Assembly (NCBI GenBank): GCA_035631655.1
Contig: DASQIH010000127.1
Location: 13,546-77,545 of the forward strand
DNA from: Gp1-AA122 sp035631655
Lineage (GTDB): Bacteria > Acidobacteriota > Terriglobia > Terriglobales > Acidobacteriaceae
Direction of reading: 5' to 3'
Length of the DNA stretch: 64,000 nucleotides
A program made the position numbers and the translations under genes. The notes beneath the pieces are model-generated. The model made no database searches. It was given only the letters and a program-made list of their open reading frames with translations, and was not told the DNA's origin. Shown piece after piece: positions 10,049 to 18,713 of this stretch (position 1 is its first letter; each line of letters starts with the position of its first letter).

Positions 10049-11167
10049 TTACTCGCCAGCCCTGCTTGCGGGCTGGGCGTCCGCCTGCACTTTCGTGGTG
10101 GTTGGCGGACCCACGTTCTCCGGCATCTCGCCGGTGAGGGATTCCAGGAAGGCCAGCAAGTCAGCTCGTTCCTGCCCGCTCAGAAAATCCAGGACCCGAA
10201 TATTTTTGTCGAGCTGTGGATTCGAGTTCGCTCCCCCAATGTAGTAATCAATAACGTCCTTCAAAGTTTTCAAGCTGCCATCGTGCATATACGGCGCGGT
10301 GAGCGCAACGTTCCGCAGCGATGGAGTTTTGAAGGCGCCCCGCTCGGCCTCGTTCTTAGTAACACTATAGCGACCCAAGTCTGTAGCTTGGCCGTATTCC
10401 ACGCCTACGCCGATGTTGTGGAACTTATTGTCTGTGAACAGAGCATGGTCCTTGCCTATCAGGTGACAGGCGGCGCAGTTCCCTTTATCCGCGGACGTGA
10501 AGACGATGAAACCACGTTTGACCGACTTGCTGACCGCTTTCTCGTCTCCGCCGAACTTCCAGCGGTCAAACGGGGAGTTGCCGCTCACCACCGTGCGTTC
10601 AAAGCTGGCAATCGCCTTTTCGGCCATATCGTACGTGATAGGCCCTGGCCCAAAGGCTTTGGCAAACTGCTCGCGATAGGTGGGATCTGCCATAAGTTTT
10701 TTCTCAACGCCGGCCAGGGTATGAGCCATCTCCACCGGGTTTTGCACCGGTCCCTCCGCCTGTTTTTCCAGGCTGGGGGCGCGTCCATCCCAGAACTGCA
10801 CTTCGAAGTAAGCGCTGTTGAATACCGTGGGCGAATTGCGGGTTCCCGTTTTCTTCTGCACCCCTTCCGAGACAGATTTGCCATCGGAAAACCCGTAGTT
10901 GGGATGATGGCAGGAGGCGCAGGAGACGCTGTTGTCCACGGAAAGGATGGGGTCGTAGTAGAGCCGATGACCGAGCACGATGGTCTCCGCCGTGACAGGA
11001 TTATCCGACGGAGTCGGTACGGGTGGCAGCCCCAGCGGAGCTTTAATCGTAACCGCTTGGCCGACCGCCCTCACGGGCAACGTCTTCTGACTACCGCGGT
11101 GTGGCAGGAAAACGATGACGACAACGACCAGCACGAACAGCGTCAATAGCAAGTTGCGGGAGATCAT
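10049..11167 (-). CDS. Di-heme cytochrome c peroxidase / MauG family protein
   Basis: 372 residues from the chosen ATG. An N-terminal hydrophobic signal/anchor (LLLTLFVLVVVVIVFL) is followed by two c-type heme sites: CASCH at residues 83-87 and CAACH in the second half (about 230). The family segments NSPTVFNSAYFEVQFWDGRAPSLEKQAEGP and FKTPSLRNVALTAPYMHDGS are present; the latter carries a conserved Met/His region used in this fold. Expected in the periplasm, reducing hydrogen peroxide or oxidising a protein or substrate as in MauG. An in-frame Met 60 bases upstream exists, but AGGAG eight bases before 11167 favours the shorter form. No cytochrome partner gene is adjacent. Confidence 0.92.
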   Translation of the reverse strand: MISRNLLLTLFVLVVVVIVFLPHRGSQKTLPVRAVGQAVTIKAPLGLPPVPTPSDNPVTAETIVLGHRLYYDPILSVDNSVSCASCHHPNYGFSDGKSVSEGVQKKTGTRNSPTVFNSAYFEVQFWDGRAPSLEKQAEGPVQNPVEMAHTLAGVEKKLMADPTYREQFAKAFGPGPITYDMAEKAIASFERTVVSGNSPFDRWKFGGDEKAVSKSVKRGFIVFTSADKGNCAACHLIGKDHALFTDNKFHNIGVGVEYGQATDLGRYSVTKNEAERGAFKTPSLRNVALTAPYMHDGSLKTLKDVIDYYIGGANSNPQLDKNIRVLDFLSGQERADLLAFLESLTGEMPENVGPPTTTKVQADAQPASRAGE

Positions 11168-11401
11168 GGCCACTTCTCCTGGAGAGAACTCGGTGGAAGT
11201 GCAGCGCTCCGACAAACTCGAAGACACTTCACCGTGTTTTCAGTCTCTTCCCGCCAGCGGAGGTATGCGGTGACCGATATCACCGCGAACGGTGAGTTCT
11301 GAAACTGGAAGTCAGCGGAGCGCTGCGAGAAATTTGCAGGAAAACAGCGAGACGATCGGCAGGCATGGAGGAAATCGCCCGAGTCTCGACTGGGGCTGCG
11401 G

Positions 11402-11557
11402 CTATACGACCGGCTTATGGCCGGATATAGTGCCCACCTCTATTCCACTCCCTTGCTTCTTCTTGCTGCGCTGCTCGAGAATTACGGCGGCAGCCAGCAG
11501 AATCCCGATTGCCCCAAATGCCGCGAGCGCCAGCACCGCCACCATGAGGATTGGCAT
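11402..11557 (-). CDS. Small single-pass membrane protein (51 residues)
   Basis: An ATG at 11557 preceded by GGAG six bases upstream opens a 51-codon frame. The N-terminal two thirds is one uninterrupted hydrophobic helix (MPILMVAVLALAAFGAIGIL onward), then a basic stretch EQRSKKKQ and a short tail to a TAG at 11402. The pattern is that of small bitopic accessory subunits of membrane complexes; I cannot name a family. It stands alone on the minus strand, upstream of the peroxidase gene and divergent from ugd. Evidence is the Shine-Dalgarno and the clean membrane-protein composition; conservation was not tested. Confidence 0.6.
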   Translation of the reverse strand: MPILMVAVLALAAFGAIGILLAAAVILEQRSKKKQGSGIEVGTISGHKPVV

Positions 11558-11743
11558 ACTCTACTCCGGCTGCCATTGTTCTCCATTGTGGGCCCACGGA
11601 CTGTGATGATAATCACCATGAACCGTGATGAAGTGCCTGCCGGCATGTTCGTTGTCCCTTCCCGCGTGTCGGCGGAAAGCTGGTAAAGTATTTGCTTCGA
11701 CGAGGGGGCACGCCGCCCTCGATTTTCAATGGGGAGTTACGGG

Positions 11744-13162
11744 ATGCACATCAGTGTGGTCGGTTCGGGTTACGTTGGGCTGGTGGCTGGCGCCTGCTTT
11801 GCGGACCTGGGCCACGAAGTGATCCTGGTGGACAACGACGAGCAGAAGCTCGCCGCCCTGAAGAACGGTATGGTTCCTATCCACGAAAATTTTCTCCCTG
11901 AACTCCTGGCCCGTCATCGCGGAAAACGCCTGAACTTCTCCGGCGACCTCTCCCAAGCGGTGCGTGCGAGCTTGGCAATCTTCATCGCCGTAGGCACTCC
12001 GCCCACCGATCAGGGAGATGCTGATCTTTCTTACGTCGAGTCTGTGGCTCGAGAGGTAGCTGGTGCGATCAACGGCTACAAAGTGGTGGTCGAGAAAAGC
12101 ACCGTGCCGGTGTATACGAGTAATTGGATCCGCACCGTGATACTGCGCAACGGCGCAGCGCCGGAATCTTTCGATGTTGTCTCCAATCCCGAGTTCTTGA
12201 GGGAAGGCACCGCGGTCACCGACTTCTTGTATCCCGACCGCATCGTGGTAGGCGCCGATCATGAACGCTGCGCCTCGCTCCTCCGCCAGATCTACGAGCC
12301 CCTCACCAACGGAACCTATTACCGGCACCAGGACGCCATCCCGCAACCCAGTGGTACTCGCATCCCGCCTCCTCTGATTGTGACCAGCGCCAAGAGTGCG
12401 GAGTTGATCAAACACGCTTCCAACGCATTTTTGGCAATGAAGATTTCTTTTATCAATGCCGTGGCCTCGATCTGCGAGTCGGTGGGAGCGGACGTGCAGC
12501 AAGTACGCCAGGGCATGGGCTCGGACTCGCGCATTGGTGCTCGTTTTCTGAAACCTGGCATCGGCTATGGCGGCTCTTGTTTTCCGAAGGACTTGGCGGC
12601 TTTCCGCGCCGTAGCCCGCGAGTGCGGTTACGATTTCCGGCTGCTGGATGAAGTGATCCGCATCAACGAAGAGCAGCGCCACCTTTTCTTGCGCAAGGTT
12701 CGCTCCGCTTTGTGGACGCTGAAGGGAAAACGCCTGGGCGTGCTCGGCTTAGCGTTTAAGGGCGGCACGGACGATATCCGCGAATCCCCGGCGATGCTGC
12801 TGGTCCAAACTCTGCTGCAGGAAGGCTGTTCCGTGGCGGCTTACGATCCGGCGGCTACCGAGAGGGCGCGCGAGGTTCTGGGCTCCAAGGTGCAGTTTGT
12901 TTCCAGCCCCTACGACGCAGCGGCGGGAGCGGATGCTTTATTGATTTTGACGGAGTGGGACGAATTTGCCGCCCTTGACCTTGAGCGCCTGTACAGCGAA
13001 TTGAAATATCCCATCGTGGTGGATGGGCGGAATCTTTATGATCCCCAAACCATGACAGCCCACGGCTTCACCTATTACAGCGTGGGACGACAAACCCTGC
13101 CCGCCGAGAGCCCGGTCGCCGTCGCCAGCGGCAGAAAAAGCAAACCCAAGGCCGATGACTAA
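11744..13162 (+). CDS. ugd: UDP-glucose 6-dehydrogenase
   Basis: 472 residues; oxidises UDP-glucose to UDP-glucuronate with two NAD+. N-terminal NAD motif VVGSGYVGLVAGACFA, the central segment LIKHASNAFLAMKISFINAVA, and the catalytic Cys279 in GYGGSCFPKD are present; the C-terminal UDP-binding part contains LGLAFKGGTDDIRESPA. An upstream ATG at 11729 is in frame, but GGGAG seven bases before 11744 favours the latter, as the family usually starts directly with the Rossmann strand. The stop overlaps the start of the UDP-xylose synthase by eight bases, so the product is probably channelled to UDP-xylose for polysaccharide or protein glycosylation. Confidence 0.96.
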   Translation: MHISVVGSGYVGLVAGACFADLGHEVILVDNDEQKLAALKNGMVPIHENFLPELLARHRGKRLNFSGDLSQAVRASLAIFIAVGTPPTDQGDADLSYVESVAREVAGAINGYKVVVEKSTVPVYTSNWIRTVILRNGAAPESFDVVSNPEFLREGTAVTDFLYPDRIVVGADHERCASLLRQIYEPLTNGTYYRHQDAIPQPSGTRIPPPLIVTSAKSAELIKHASNAFLAMKISFINAVASICESVGADVQQVRQGMGSDSRIGARFLKPGIGYGGSCFPKDLAAFRAVARECGYDFRLLDEVIRINEEQRHLFLRKVRSALWTLKGKRLGVLGLAFKGGTDDIRESPAMLLVQTLLQEGCSVAAYDPAATERAREVLGSKVQFVSSPYDAAAGADALLILTEWDEFAALDLERLYSELKYPIVVDGRNLYDPQTMTAHGFTYYSVGRQTLPAESPVAVASGRKSKPKADD

Positions 13163-14099
13163 CACTCGCGTCCTGGTAACCGGCGGAGCCGGCTTCCTGG
13201 GTTCCCATCTTTGCGATTGCCTGCTGGCGGAAGGGCACTCGGTGATTGCGATTGATAATCTGTTAACGGGCAGAACTGCCAATGTTGATCACCTGGCGCG
13301 CGAGCCGCGCTTCGAACTGCGGCAATTCGACATCTGCGAACCTTTCGATTGCGGCAAGGTAGACTACGTCTTTCATCTCGCCTCTCCGGCCAGTCCGGTA
13401 GATTACTCCCGCTACGGAATTCCGACCTTGATGGTAGGCTCGCTGGGCACGTTCAATGCCCTCGAGGTGGCCAGGAAATACGGGGCGAAATACCTGGTTG
13501 CATCAACCTCAGAATGCTACGGCGATCCGTTGCAGCACCCGCAAAAAGAAACCTACTGGGGAAATGTGAATCCGGTTGGGCCGCGCTCGGTTTACGACGA
13601 AGCTAAGCGCTTCTCGGAGGCCGTCACGGCGGCCTATCGCCGTTATCACAAGGTAGAAACACGTATTGTCCGCATCTTCAACACCTATGGGCCACGCATG
13701 CAATTGAACGATGGCCGTGTCATCCCTAACTTCATGAAGCAGGCCCTGCGCGGCGAAGATCTGACGGTCTATGGCGACGGCAATCAGACGCGTAGTTTTT
13801 GCTATGTCAGCGATGAGATCGAGGGAATCCTGCGGCTGGCAAAGTCGTCAGAACCGGGTCCGGTCAACATTGGGAACCCCACCGAATTCACTATTCTCGA
13901 GTGCGCCAACCAGGTGTTGGCCGTAACGGGATCGAAGAGCCGCATCCGGCATGAGGCTCTGCCCCAGGACGATCCTAAACAACGCTGCCCTGATATCACC
14001 AAGGCCAGGCAACTGCTCGGATGGGAGCCGAAGATCAATCTCGAAACGGGCCTGAAGCTGTCGCTGGACTATTTTCGGCAGGCGGTTCGGAACGTCTGA
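13155..14099 (+). CDS. UDP-glucuronate decarboxylase (UDP-xylose synthase), extended SDR
   Basis: 314 residues. NAD-binding motif VTGGAGFLGSHLCDCLL, the TSECYGDPLQHPQKE segment with the catalytic Thr/Ser region, and the YxxxK pair in RSVYDEAKRFSEA are seen; RIFNTYGPRM and QTRSFCYVSDEIEG are characteristic of UDP-xylose synthases. It should decarboxylate UDP-glucuronate from the upstream Ugd to UDP-xylose. The start codon lies inside the last codons of ugd (eight-base overlap), which points to translational coupling. Closely related SDR enzymes (dTDP-glucose dehydratases, GalE) are less likely given the Ugd neighbour and the PVGPRSVYDEAKR motif. Confidence 0.92.
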   Translation: MTNTRVLVTGGAGFLGSHLCDCLLAEGHSVIAIDNLLTGRTANVDHLAREPRFELRQFDICEPFDCGKVDYVFHLASPASPVDYSRYGIPTLMVGSLGTFNALEVARKYGAKYLVASTSECYGDPLQHPQKETYWGNVNPVGPRSVYDEAKRFSEAVTAAYRRYHKVETRIVRIFNTYGPRMQLNDGRVIPNFMKQALRGEDLTVYGDGNQTRSFCYVSDEIEGILRLAKSSEPGPVNIGNPTEFTILECANQVLAVTGSKSRIRHEALPQDDPKQRCPDITKARQLLGWEPKINLETGLKLSLDYFRQAVRNV

Positions 14100-14122
14100 C
14101 TGCTCGAACCATGGGACAGGCC

Positions 14123-15205
14123 TCAGAAGCGTAAGATCGGATCAGCATCCGCCTCCCGGTTCTTGAAGACCAATTTAATCAACTGCTGCACCTGCTGGCG
14201 TTGCTGGTCGGTGTGGGTGCCGAAGGCGACGCCCATGCCAAACCCGGGATGTACCACCTGCACCACTCCCTCCGAGCGGAACTTGATTTCTGACGTGCGC
14301 ACAACGATTTCCAGGTTCGTTCCGGTGGGAAAAGGCGACGGAGTCTCTACGTAGCAGCCGCCCACGCTGATATCGGTGAGATGGCAACGGTGAGGAACAT
14401 TCACTCCCGCGCGGTAGACCGCTGCTCCCAACTGGCACGCATGCCGCGATTGAATGCGCCGGTCCGAAGGTGAGCTGGCCAGTCGCCCCGGCTGGCCAAC
14501 TGGTAGCTGCACGGTGACTTTCGATTGCTCGACCGAAATCCGGGAGTTCAGCCACTCCTTCAGAAGGCGTCGCGCAACCTGCGGCACGTCCAGGAAACGG
14601 ACGCCTGCCCGTCCAGTGGAGTCTTGCCAGACGGTTTCCCCCGACATCTGGACGCATTTCGTCTGACCGGGCAAGGTAAAGCGAAAATAAACTTTGCTCT
14701 GGCTGGGCAGCTGGTACTGGCACTGCAGCGCCAGCCCTTCCTCGCTCAGGTCCACCAGGATCGCAGGCATGCTCTCGACGTTCGAATAGCTGAGACTCGC
14801 CTGCGCACATACTGGAGCGCGGCGATGCTTGCGATTTTCTCGTCTTACCAGACGACTGGCGGCCCGCAAGCTGGCCCGGGCCCGCTCGGCCGATACCGGC
14901 CGGTACAAAATGAAGTTAGCGCCCATCGCGAAGACACTACGCACGCTGCTTCCTGCGTCCACAACGCTGATGACGAGTGAACTCTGGTTAGCCTGCGATG
15001 AGCGCGCCTGCTGCAGCAGCCGATCCCCTGTTGGCTGGTCGGGGCTGTCCACGAGAATGACTTCGTATTGCCCGGTTGTAAGTTTCCGGCGCGCAGCCGA
15101 AAAGTCCCCGCACTCTTCCACCACAATTTCCATCTCCGCCAGAACTTCGCCGAGGACACCGGCGGTATGCGCGTCCGCGGAGATCAGCAGGGCACGAGAA
15201 CTCAT
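14123..15205 (-). CDS. Degenerate receiver domain with two PilZ domains
   Basis: 360 residues from the ATG at 15205. The first 115 residues look like a CheY-type receiver (ALLISADAHTAGVLGEVLAEM, YEVILVDS), but the acidic pocket is incomplete. Two PilZ-like domains follow: RKHRRAPVCAQ...ILVDLSEEGLALQC and RRIQSRHACQLGAA...HLTDISVGGCYVET. The second keeps the RxxxR and D/N-x-S-x-x-G c-di-GMP signature well, the first also quite well. This suggests a cytoplasmic c-di-GMP effector with a pseudo-receiver input. No cyclase or motility genes are adjacent. A GTG 27 bases upstream is possible, but the promoter TTGTCC-17-TAGGAT ends just before 15205. Confidence 0.8.
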   Translation of the reverse strand: MSSRALLISADAHTAGVLGEVLAEMEIVVEECGDFSAARRKLTTGQYEVILVDSPDQPTGDRLLQQARSSQANQSSLVISVVDAGSSVRSVFAMGANFILYRPVSAERARASLRAASRLVRRENRKHRRAPVCAQASLSYSNVESMPAILVDLSEEGLALQCQYQLPSQSKVYFRFTLPGQTKCVQMSGETVWQDSTGRAGVRFLDVPQVARRLLKEWLNSRISVEQSKVTVQLPVGQPGRLASSPSDRRIQSRHACQLGAAVYRAGVNVPHRCHLTDISVGGCYVETPSPFPTGTNLEIVVRTSEIKFRSEGVVQVVHPGFGMGVAFGTHTDQQRQQVQQLIKLVFKNREADADPILRF

Positions 15206-15517
15206 AGCTATGCAGCATCCTAGGGACGCCACACAGAGCGGACAAGTTACTACTGTAACGTGACATCAATGCCCTTTTTCCCCGGTAAAACCAGGTCCGC
15301 CACTATTCAATCCAACCCCTAATGTTTTGTTCCCGGGCTGACACGGCGCATGACAGCGTAGTACGACCACCATTGCCTCTCGGAGAGCTGCGATTTTAGC
15401 CAGGTTACTTCAGTCATCTGGAGAGGCGAAGCGTAAGAAGGTATGTTCAGCTTAGTTGCCGCCCAATCGTTACCGCAGGTTCGGCCAGGCATTCCCAGCC
15501 GGACGAAGGATTATCCG
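15206..15517. other. Divergent intergenic region, no gene seen
   Basis: 312 bases between the REC-PilZ gene (minus) and the B-box-like membrane protein (plus). Apart from the minus-strand promoter near 15217-15245 I find no open frame, hairpin terminator or recognised repeat. The plus-strand promoter was not identified. Confidence 0.5.
15217..15245 (-). promoter_or_regulatory. Candidate promoter of the REC-PilZ gene, very short leader
   Basis: On the minus strand TTGTCC (-35) is separated by 17 bases from TAGGAT (-10, five of six consensus matches). The -10 ends 11 bases before the ATG at 15205, so the leader would be only about five bases and cannot hold a Shine-Dalgarno. This also argues against the upstream GTG start. 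Confidence 0.5.
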
Positions 15518-15943
15518 ATGTTGAAGAAGATGTGGAACTGGTTGATCGCTGCAGGAGCGCTCGTGTGCTTCATTGGATTGCTCTTCCTTCCGTCCGCGCT
15601 GAGTCCCCACAACCGTGATGAAAGCCTGCTGGGATCGGGATTGGTAATCTTTTCCTTCGGCACTTTAATGATAGCTAGCGCACTCTATTTCAAGGCACAG
15701 GCCCTCCGAGCAGAAATCGGCGCCGACCCTGCCCGGACGGCCCACCAGAATGGCAAGCGGCGTAAGGGTACTTGCGATGCTTGCCGGGCGGCCGCCCCGG
15801 TCGTGCAGTGCACCATGCACAAGATGAGCCTGTGCCCCACCTGCATGAGCCAGCACTACGATTCGCGCGCTTGCGTCTACGTACCCGCGGTGCGCCGGGT
15901 CGCCGGGAAGATGGCCAGAGGCGCCTCTGCTGCTCGGGTCTGA
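15518..15943 (+). CDS. Two-TM protein with B-box-like zinc finger
   Basis: 141 residues starting at an ATG with AAGGA seven bases upstream. Two hydrophobic segments (LIAAGALVCFIGLLFLPSAL and SGLVIFSFGTLMIASALYF) are followed by a basic linker and a Cys/His-rich tail. The tail has the spacing CDAC...CTMHKMSLCPTCMSQHYDSRAC, which resembles a B-box/RING-associated zinc finger with two potential metal sites. The finger would be cytoplasmic if both helices cross the membrane. Similar fingers fused to TM helices occur as uncharacterised bacterial proteins; the function is unknown. It is a single-gene unit with no informative neighbours. Confidence 0.65.
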   Translation: MLKKMWNWLIAAGALVCFIGLLFLPSALSPHNRDESLLGSGLVIFSFGTLMIASALYFKAQALRAEIGADPARTAHQNGKRRKGTCDACRAAAPVVQCTMHKMSLCPTCMSQHYDSRACVYVPAVRRVAGKMARGASAARV

Positions 15944-15997
15944 TGCTCACCTGACCTTCAGGTCCCCCCCTTGTTGTCGCGTAACCTCGCAGGCGAA

Positions 15998-16996
15998 CTA
16001 GCGGCGAATCCTTGGCGTGCCTCCGGGAGGCAGCGGGCTTGCTTTGGCAGGAGGAGCCTCCGCGACATTCAAACTGAGATCGCCGGACCAAGAATCGACC
16101 ACCGCCTTCCATTCCCCAGTTTTCTGTCGAGCGAAGACCACCACATATTTACCGCGTTCCTCCCGCCGCTTGCCGACTGCAACCGGCACCAGCATCTGGC
16201 AGCGGCCTGCCTCGTAGGCAAGGTCGCCCAGCAACTCGACCCGGAACGGTTCCATCTCGATATCCCCCAAACCGGAATCGAGCGCGGCACAAAAAAACTC
16301 GCGGATCGCTGGTGTTCCGCGAATGGCGGGGAAATTGGGGCGCAAAACCAAGGCGTCCGTCGCGTAAAACGTGAGCAGATCATCCAGCTGCTTGTTGTTA
16401 CAAGCCAGGGCCCAGTCCTGAGTCATCTGGCGTAGGGCGGCTTCCGCACGACTGAGTCCCGGTCCACCCAGTGGAGCGCGCACTCTCCCGGGATCCTTCG
16501 CTGCTGTCGACGCTGCCGTCCTTTGGCCAAAAGCACCCGCAACCAACTCGGCTGCCGACCCTCCCTCGAAATAGTGATGGTGGTAGTGATGATGGTAATG
16601 ATGGTGGCCTTTGGCCTGGGGACCCTGCCATGAACCCGCTTCTGCCGACTGTCCCAGCGGCTGTCCGCACATGCCGCAGAACTGGTTTTCCACCTGGTTG
16701 TGATGGCCGCAGCCGCGACATACCGGAAGTCCTTCCGGAGAAAAATCATCGCTCGATGGGATTGTCGATTTTTCCTGTTGCGCTTCGGCGGTGGACCCAA
16801 CCCCCTGGATGGCCCGAAGCGCAGCGGCAATAGCTTCATCGCCCGCTCCGGGATGGCCTGGCCCTTGCTTGTCTACCAGCCGCTTGAAGAATTCTTCGAC
16901 TTCTGGACTGCGCTCCAACTCCGGGGAGCGGTTCACGGAAGGAGGCCTGTCTCTGGGCTGTTTCTCGTCGTCCACATCAACCGCCAGAGACGCCAT
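15998..16996 (-). CDS. Zinc-ribbon / His-repeat / SnoaL-like (NTF2 fold) protein
   Basis: 332 residues. The N-terminal third is charged and low-complexity; a zinc ribbon (CRGCGHHNQVENQFCGMCGQPLG, two CxxC knuckles) lies before a tract of three HHHY units at residues 131-142. The C-terminal 130 residues look like a SnoaL/DUF4440-type NTF2-fold domain (LRQMTQDWALACNNKQLDDLLTFYATDALVLRPNFPAIRG), a fold used for small-molecule binding or isomerases. The ATG at 16996 was chosen because it lies 20 bases after the TonB-domain gene stop; longer frames would overlap that gene. Probably co-transcribed with it. No signal peptide, so cytoplasmic; function not assignable. Confidence 0.7.
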   Translation of the reverse strand: MASLAVDVDDEKQPRDRPPSVNRSPELERSPEVEEFFKRLVDKQGPGHPGAGDEAIAAALRAIQGVGSTAEAQQEKSTIPSSDDFSPEGLPVCRGCGHHNQVENQFCGMCGQPLGQSAEAGSWQGPQAKGHHHYHHHYHHHYFEGGSAAELVAGAFGQRTAASTAAKDPGRVRAPLGGPGLSRAEAALRQMTQDWALACNNKQLDDLLTFYATDALVLRPNFPAIRGTPAIREFFCAALDSGLGDIEMEPFRVELLGDLAYEAGRCQMLVPVAVGKRREERGKYVVVFARQKTGEWKAVVDSWSGDLSLNVAEAPPAKASPLPPGGTPRIRR

Positions 16997-17015
16997 TTTA
17001 GACGAAAACCGGCGT

Positions 17016-17462
17016 TCATCGATGCCAAAACTCGATCTTGGCTTCGGCCTCAGTGGGCACGCCGTTACAAGTCGCTGGCCGATAACGCCAGTGACGCACA
17101 ACATTCAAAACCGCCTGCTCTTGCCGCTCATCTCCCCCCTGAAGGATTAGAGGGCTATGCACGTTGCCGTCGGTTCCGACGATGAGGCTGACCGTGACCG
17201 GCTCGTCGCCGTCAGCAGCCAGCAGTAGCGGGTTTGGCGTGGTTAGCGCTTGGGGAGGCTGCGTATCTTCGCAGTGGGAACGAGCCAGGAAATGCGGGAC
17301 ATCCGTGAATCGGGAATCATGCACAGCGGGCCTAAAGATCAGCCGCTCCCGCACCGACAACTTTTCTGAACCATTCGCTGTAACCGGGGTCCGATGCGTG
17401 GAAGCCACGCAGATCGCGCACAGCAGCAACAACAGAATTGGCCAGAGCTTACGAGTGTTCAT
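17016..17462 (-). CDS. Short secreted TonB C-terminal domain protein
   Basis: 148 residues from the ATG at 17462 (GGAAGGA upstream). A signal peptide or N-terminal anchor (LWPILLLLLCAICVAS) is followed by a linker and a single TonB_C-like domain (VTVSLIVGTDGNVHSPLILQGG, LNVVRHWRYRPATCNGVPTEAEAKIEF). The Trp-Arg-Tyr motif matches that of the GAF-TonB protein at 8322-9845. Without a long proline-rich linker it is too short to span the periplasm in the classical TonB way. It precedes the zinc-ribbon/His gene by 20 bases. Exact role unknown. Confidence 0.75.
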   Translation of the reverse strand: MNTRKLWPILLLLLCAICVASTHRTPVTANGSEKLSVRERLIFRPAVHDSRFTDVPHFLARSHCEDTQPPQALTTPNPLLLAADGDEPVTVSLIVGTDGNVHSPLILQGGDERQEQAVLNVVRHWRYRPATCNGVPTEAEAKIEFWHR

Positions 17463-17819
17463 CTCATTCCTTCCTAAAACTGTGGCGCGTATCGGGGGCG
17501 GAGTGCATCCCGTTTGGTGCAGCCAAAGCGCAATCGGCATGCCAGCCACAACACGCTATGGCGTTGATTCAGTGGCCAAATCCAGCTCAAAAGGACAGCC
17601 AATGTGAAATCTCTTGCACCTTAATTGCTCACAATGACCTGCTAGTTGGCCAAACCCCGGTGGTTGCTGGAGAAATCCCTTTGCCGCCGCAAGCCAATTG
17701 TGAGCTGCGAACTTTGCTCTGTGAGTCCGGTCACATCGCACTATGAGCCGTTGGTTCAGAATTTTCTTACCGTGGATTCCCAGACACGGGGTTGGCGAAA
17801 TCCACCGGGGGAGGGCGCG
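17463..17819. other. Intergenic region, no gene seen
   Basis: 357 bases between the divergent TonB-domain gene (minus) and a membrane protein gene (plus). Open frames here lack a Shine-Dalgarno and show no protein-like composition. I see no repeat or terminator. Confidence 0.45.
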
Positions 17820-18494
17820 ATGTTCGAACAAGAGATCGAATTAGAAAAGCGCGAATCGTCTGTCGTCCCACTGCTTCTGATCGTGGTCATGATCCTGGCC
17901 ATCGTCGGTTTGGCGGGCTACTACGTCTGGCAAAACAAGCAGGTGATGAGCACTGCGGACGCCGGCAGCGTCGTTTCCGCGTCGCTGAAAGCGCAGGGCC
18001 CCGCGGTGGTTCGCTTCCACACCGGGATGGTGAAAGCGAGTGTGAATGAAAAGCCCGAGGACCCACATTACCGGCTGCTGGAGAAAGCCGGTCTCCTCAA
18101 GCGCGGCAAGCTGACTGGCCGAACCTATCCGATTGTGCTGACCTCACAGGGCGAGAAACTGCTGGCGGAAATCCCCGACGTGGAAAAGACCAAGGAGAAG
18201 GACAACACTGATTTGTACGTTGTTCCCCTGGCCGAGCGCCGCCTGGCGGAAATTTCCAAGATCACCATGCTGAGCCCGGAACGGGCAAGAGTCGAGTTCA
18301 GCTGGCGCTGGGAACCGAACAAGCTGGGCAACCTGTTCGAGGCTTCAGGGTCGCTGGTGAAAAGCTTCAACACCTGGGACCGCTCCACGCTGATCGACAA
18401 GTACGGCGTCAATTTCTACCATGGCGAGCCCACCAAAGTGGCTCTGGTGCTCGTGAAGACGCCCAGCAACCGGTGGCAGGTCGCGATCGAGTAG
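17820..18494 (+). CDS. Hypothetical membrane-anchored protein
   Basis: 224 residues from an ATG preceded by GGGGGAGGG. A short charged cytoplasmic head (MFEQEIELEKRES) is followed by one TM helix (VVPLLLIVVMILAIVGLAGYYVW) and a 180-residue, mostly charged domain expected outside the cytoplasm. Its middle (HYRLLEKAGLLKRGKLTGRTYPIVLTSQGEKLLAEIP) has the look of a small winged-helix-like unit, but I cannot place it in a family. An intrinsic terminator follows 29 bases after the stop, so the gene is probably transcribed alone. Confidence 0.75.
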   Translation: MFEQEIELEKRESSVVPLLLIVVMILAIVGLAGYYVWQNKQVMSTADAGSVVSASLKAQGPAVVRFHTGMVKASVNEKPEDPHYRLLEKAGLLKRGKLTGRTYPIVLTSQGEKLLAEIPDVEKTKEKDNTDLYVVPLAERRLAEISKITMLSPERARVEFSWRWEPNKLGNLFEASGSLVKSFNTWDRSTLIDKYGVNFYHGEPTKVALVLVKTPSNRWQVAIE

Positions 18495-18522
18495 TTGAGT
18501 TGTTTCCTCTTCTTCCTAGTCT

Positions 18523-18556
18523 GGGGCACGGTTAAGCACCGTGCCCTTTGTTTTTC
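18523..18556 (+). terminator. Intrinsic terminator
   Basis: A perfect nine-pair stem GGGCACGGT / ACCGTGCCC with loop TAAGC is followed by TTTGTTTTTC on the plus strand. It closes the gene ending at 18494. Confidence 0.85.
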
Positions 18557-18713
18557 TCAACCCAAATTCTTGTTATTCCGAGGAGGCTTGCGCCGACGGG
18601 GAATCTGGGTTAGGAGTTTTGCGCGAAGCACTTCATTGCGGATGGTTCCGAGAACCTAGCTCTTGGCAGGAGGCAAGAGCCTCCCGCCTGTCAGGAAACA
18701 CTGAGAGCCGAAC

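Noticed and set aside
10283..11149. A 288-codon plus-strand frame opposite the di-heme peroxidase
   Set aside because: No motif and antisense to a gene with two intact heme-binding CxxCH sites.
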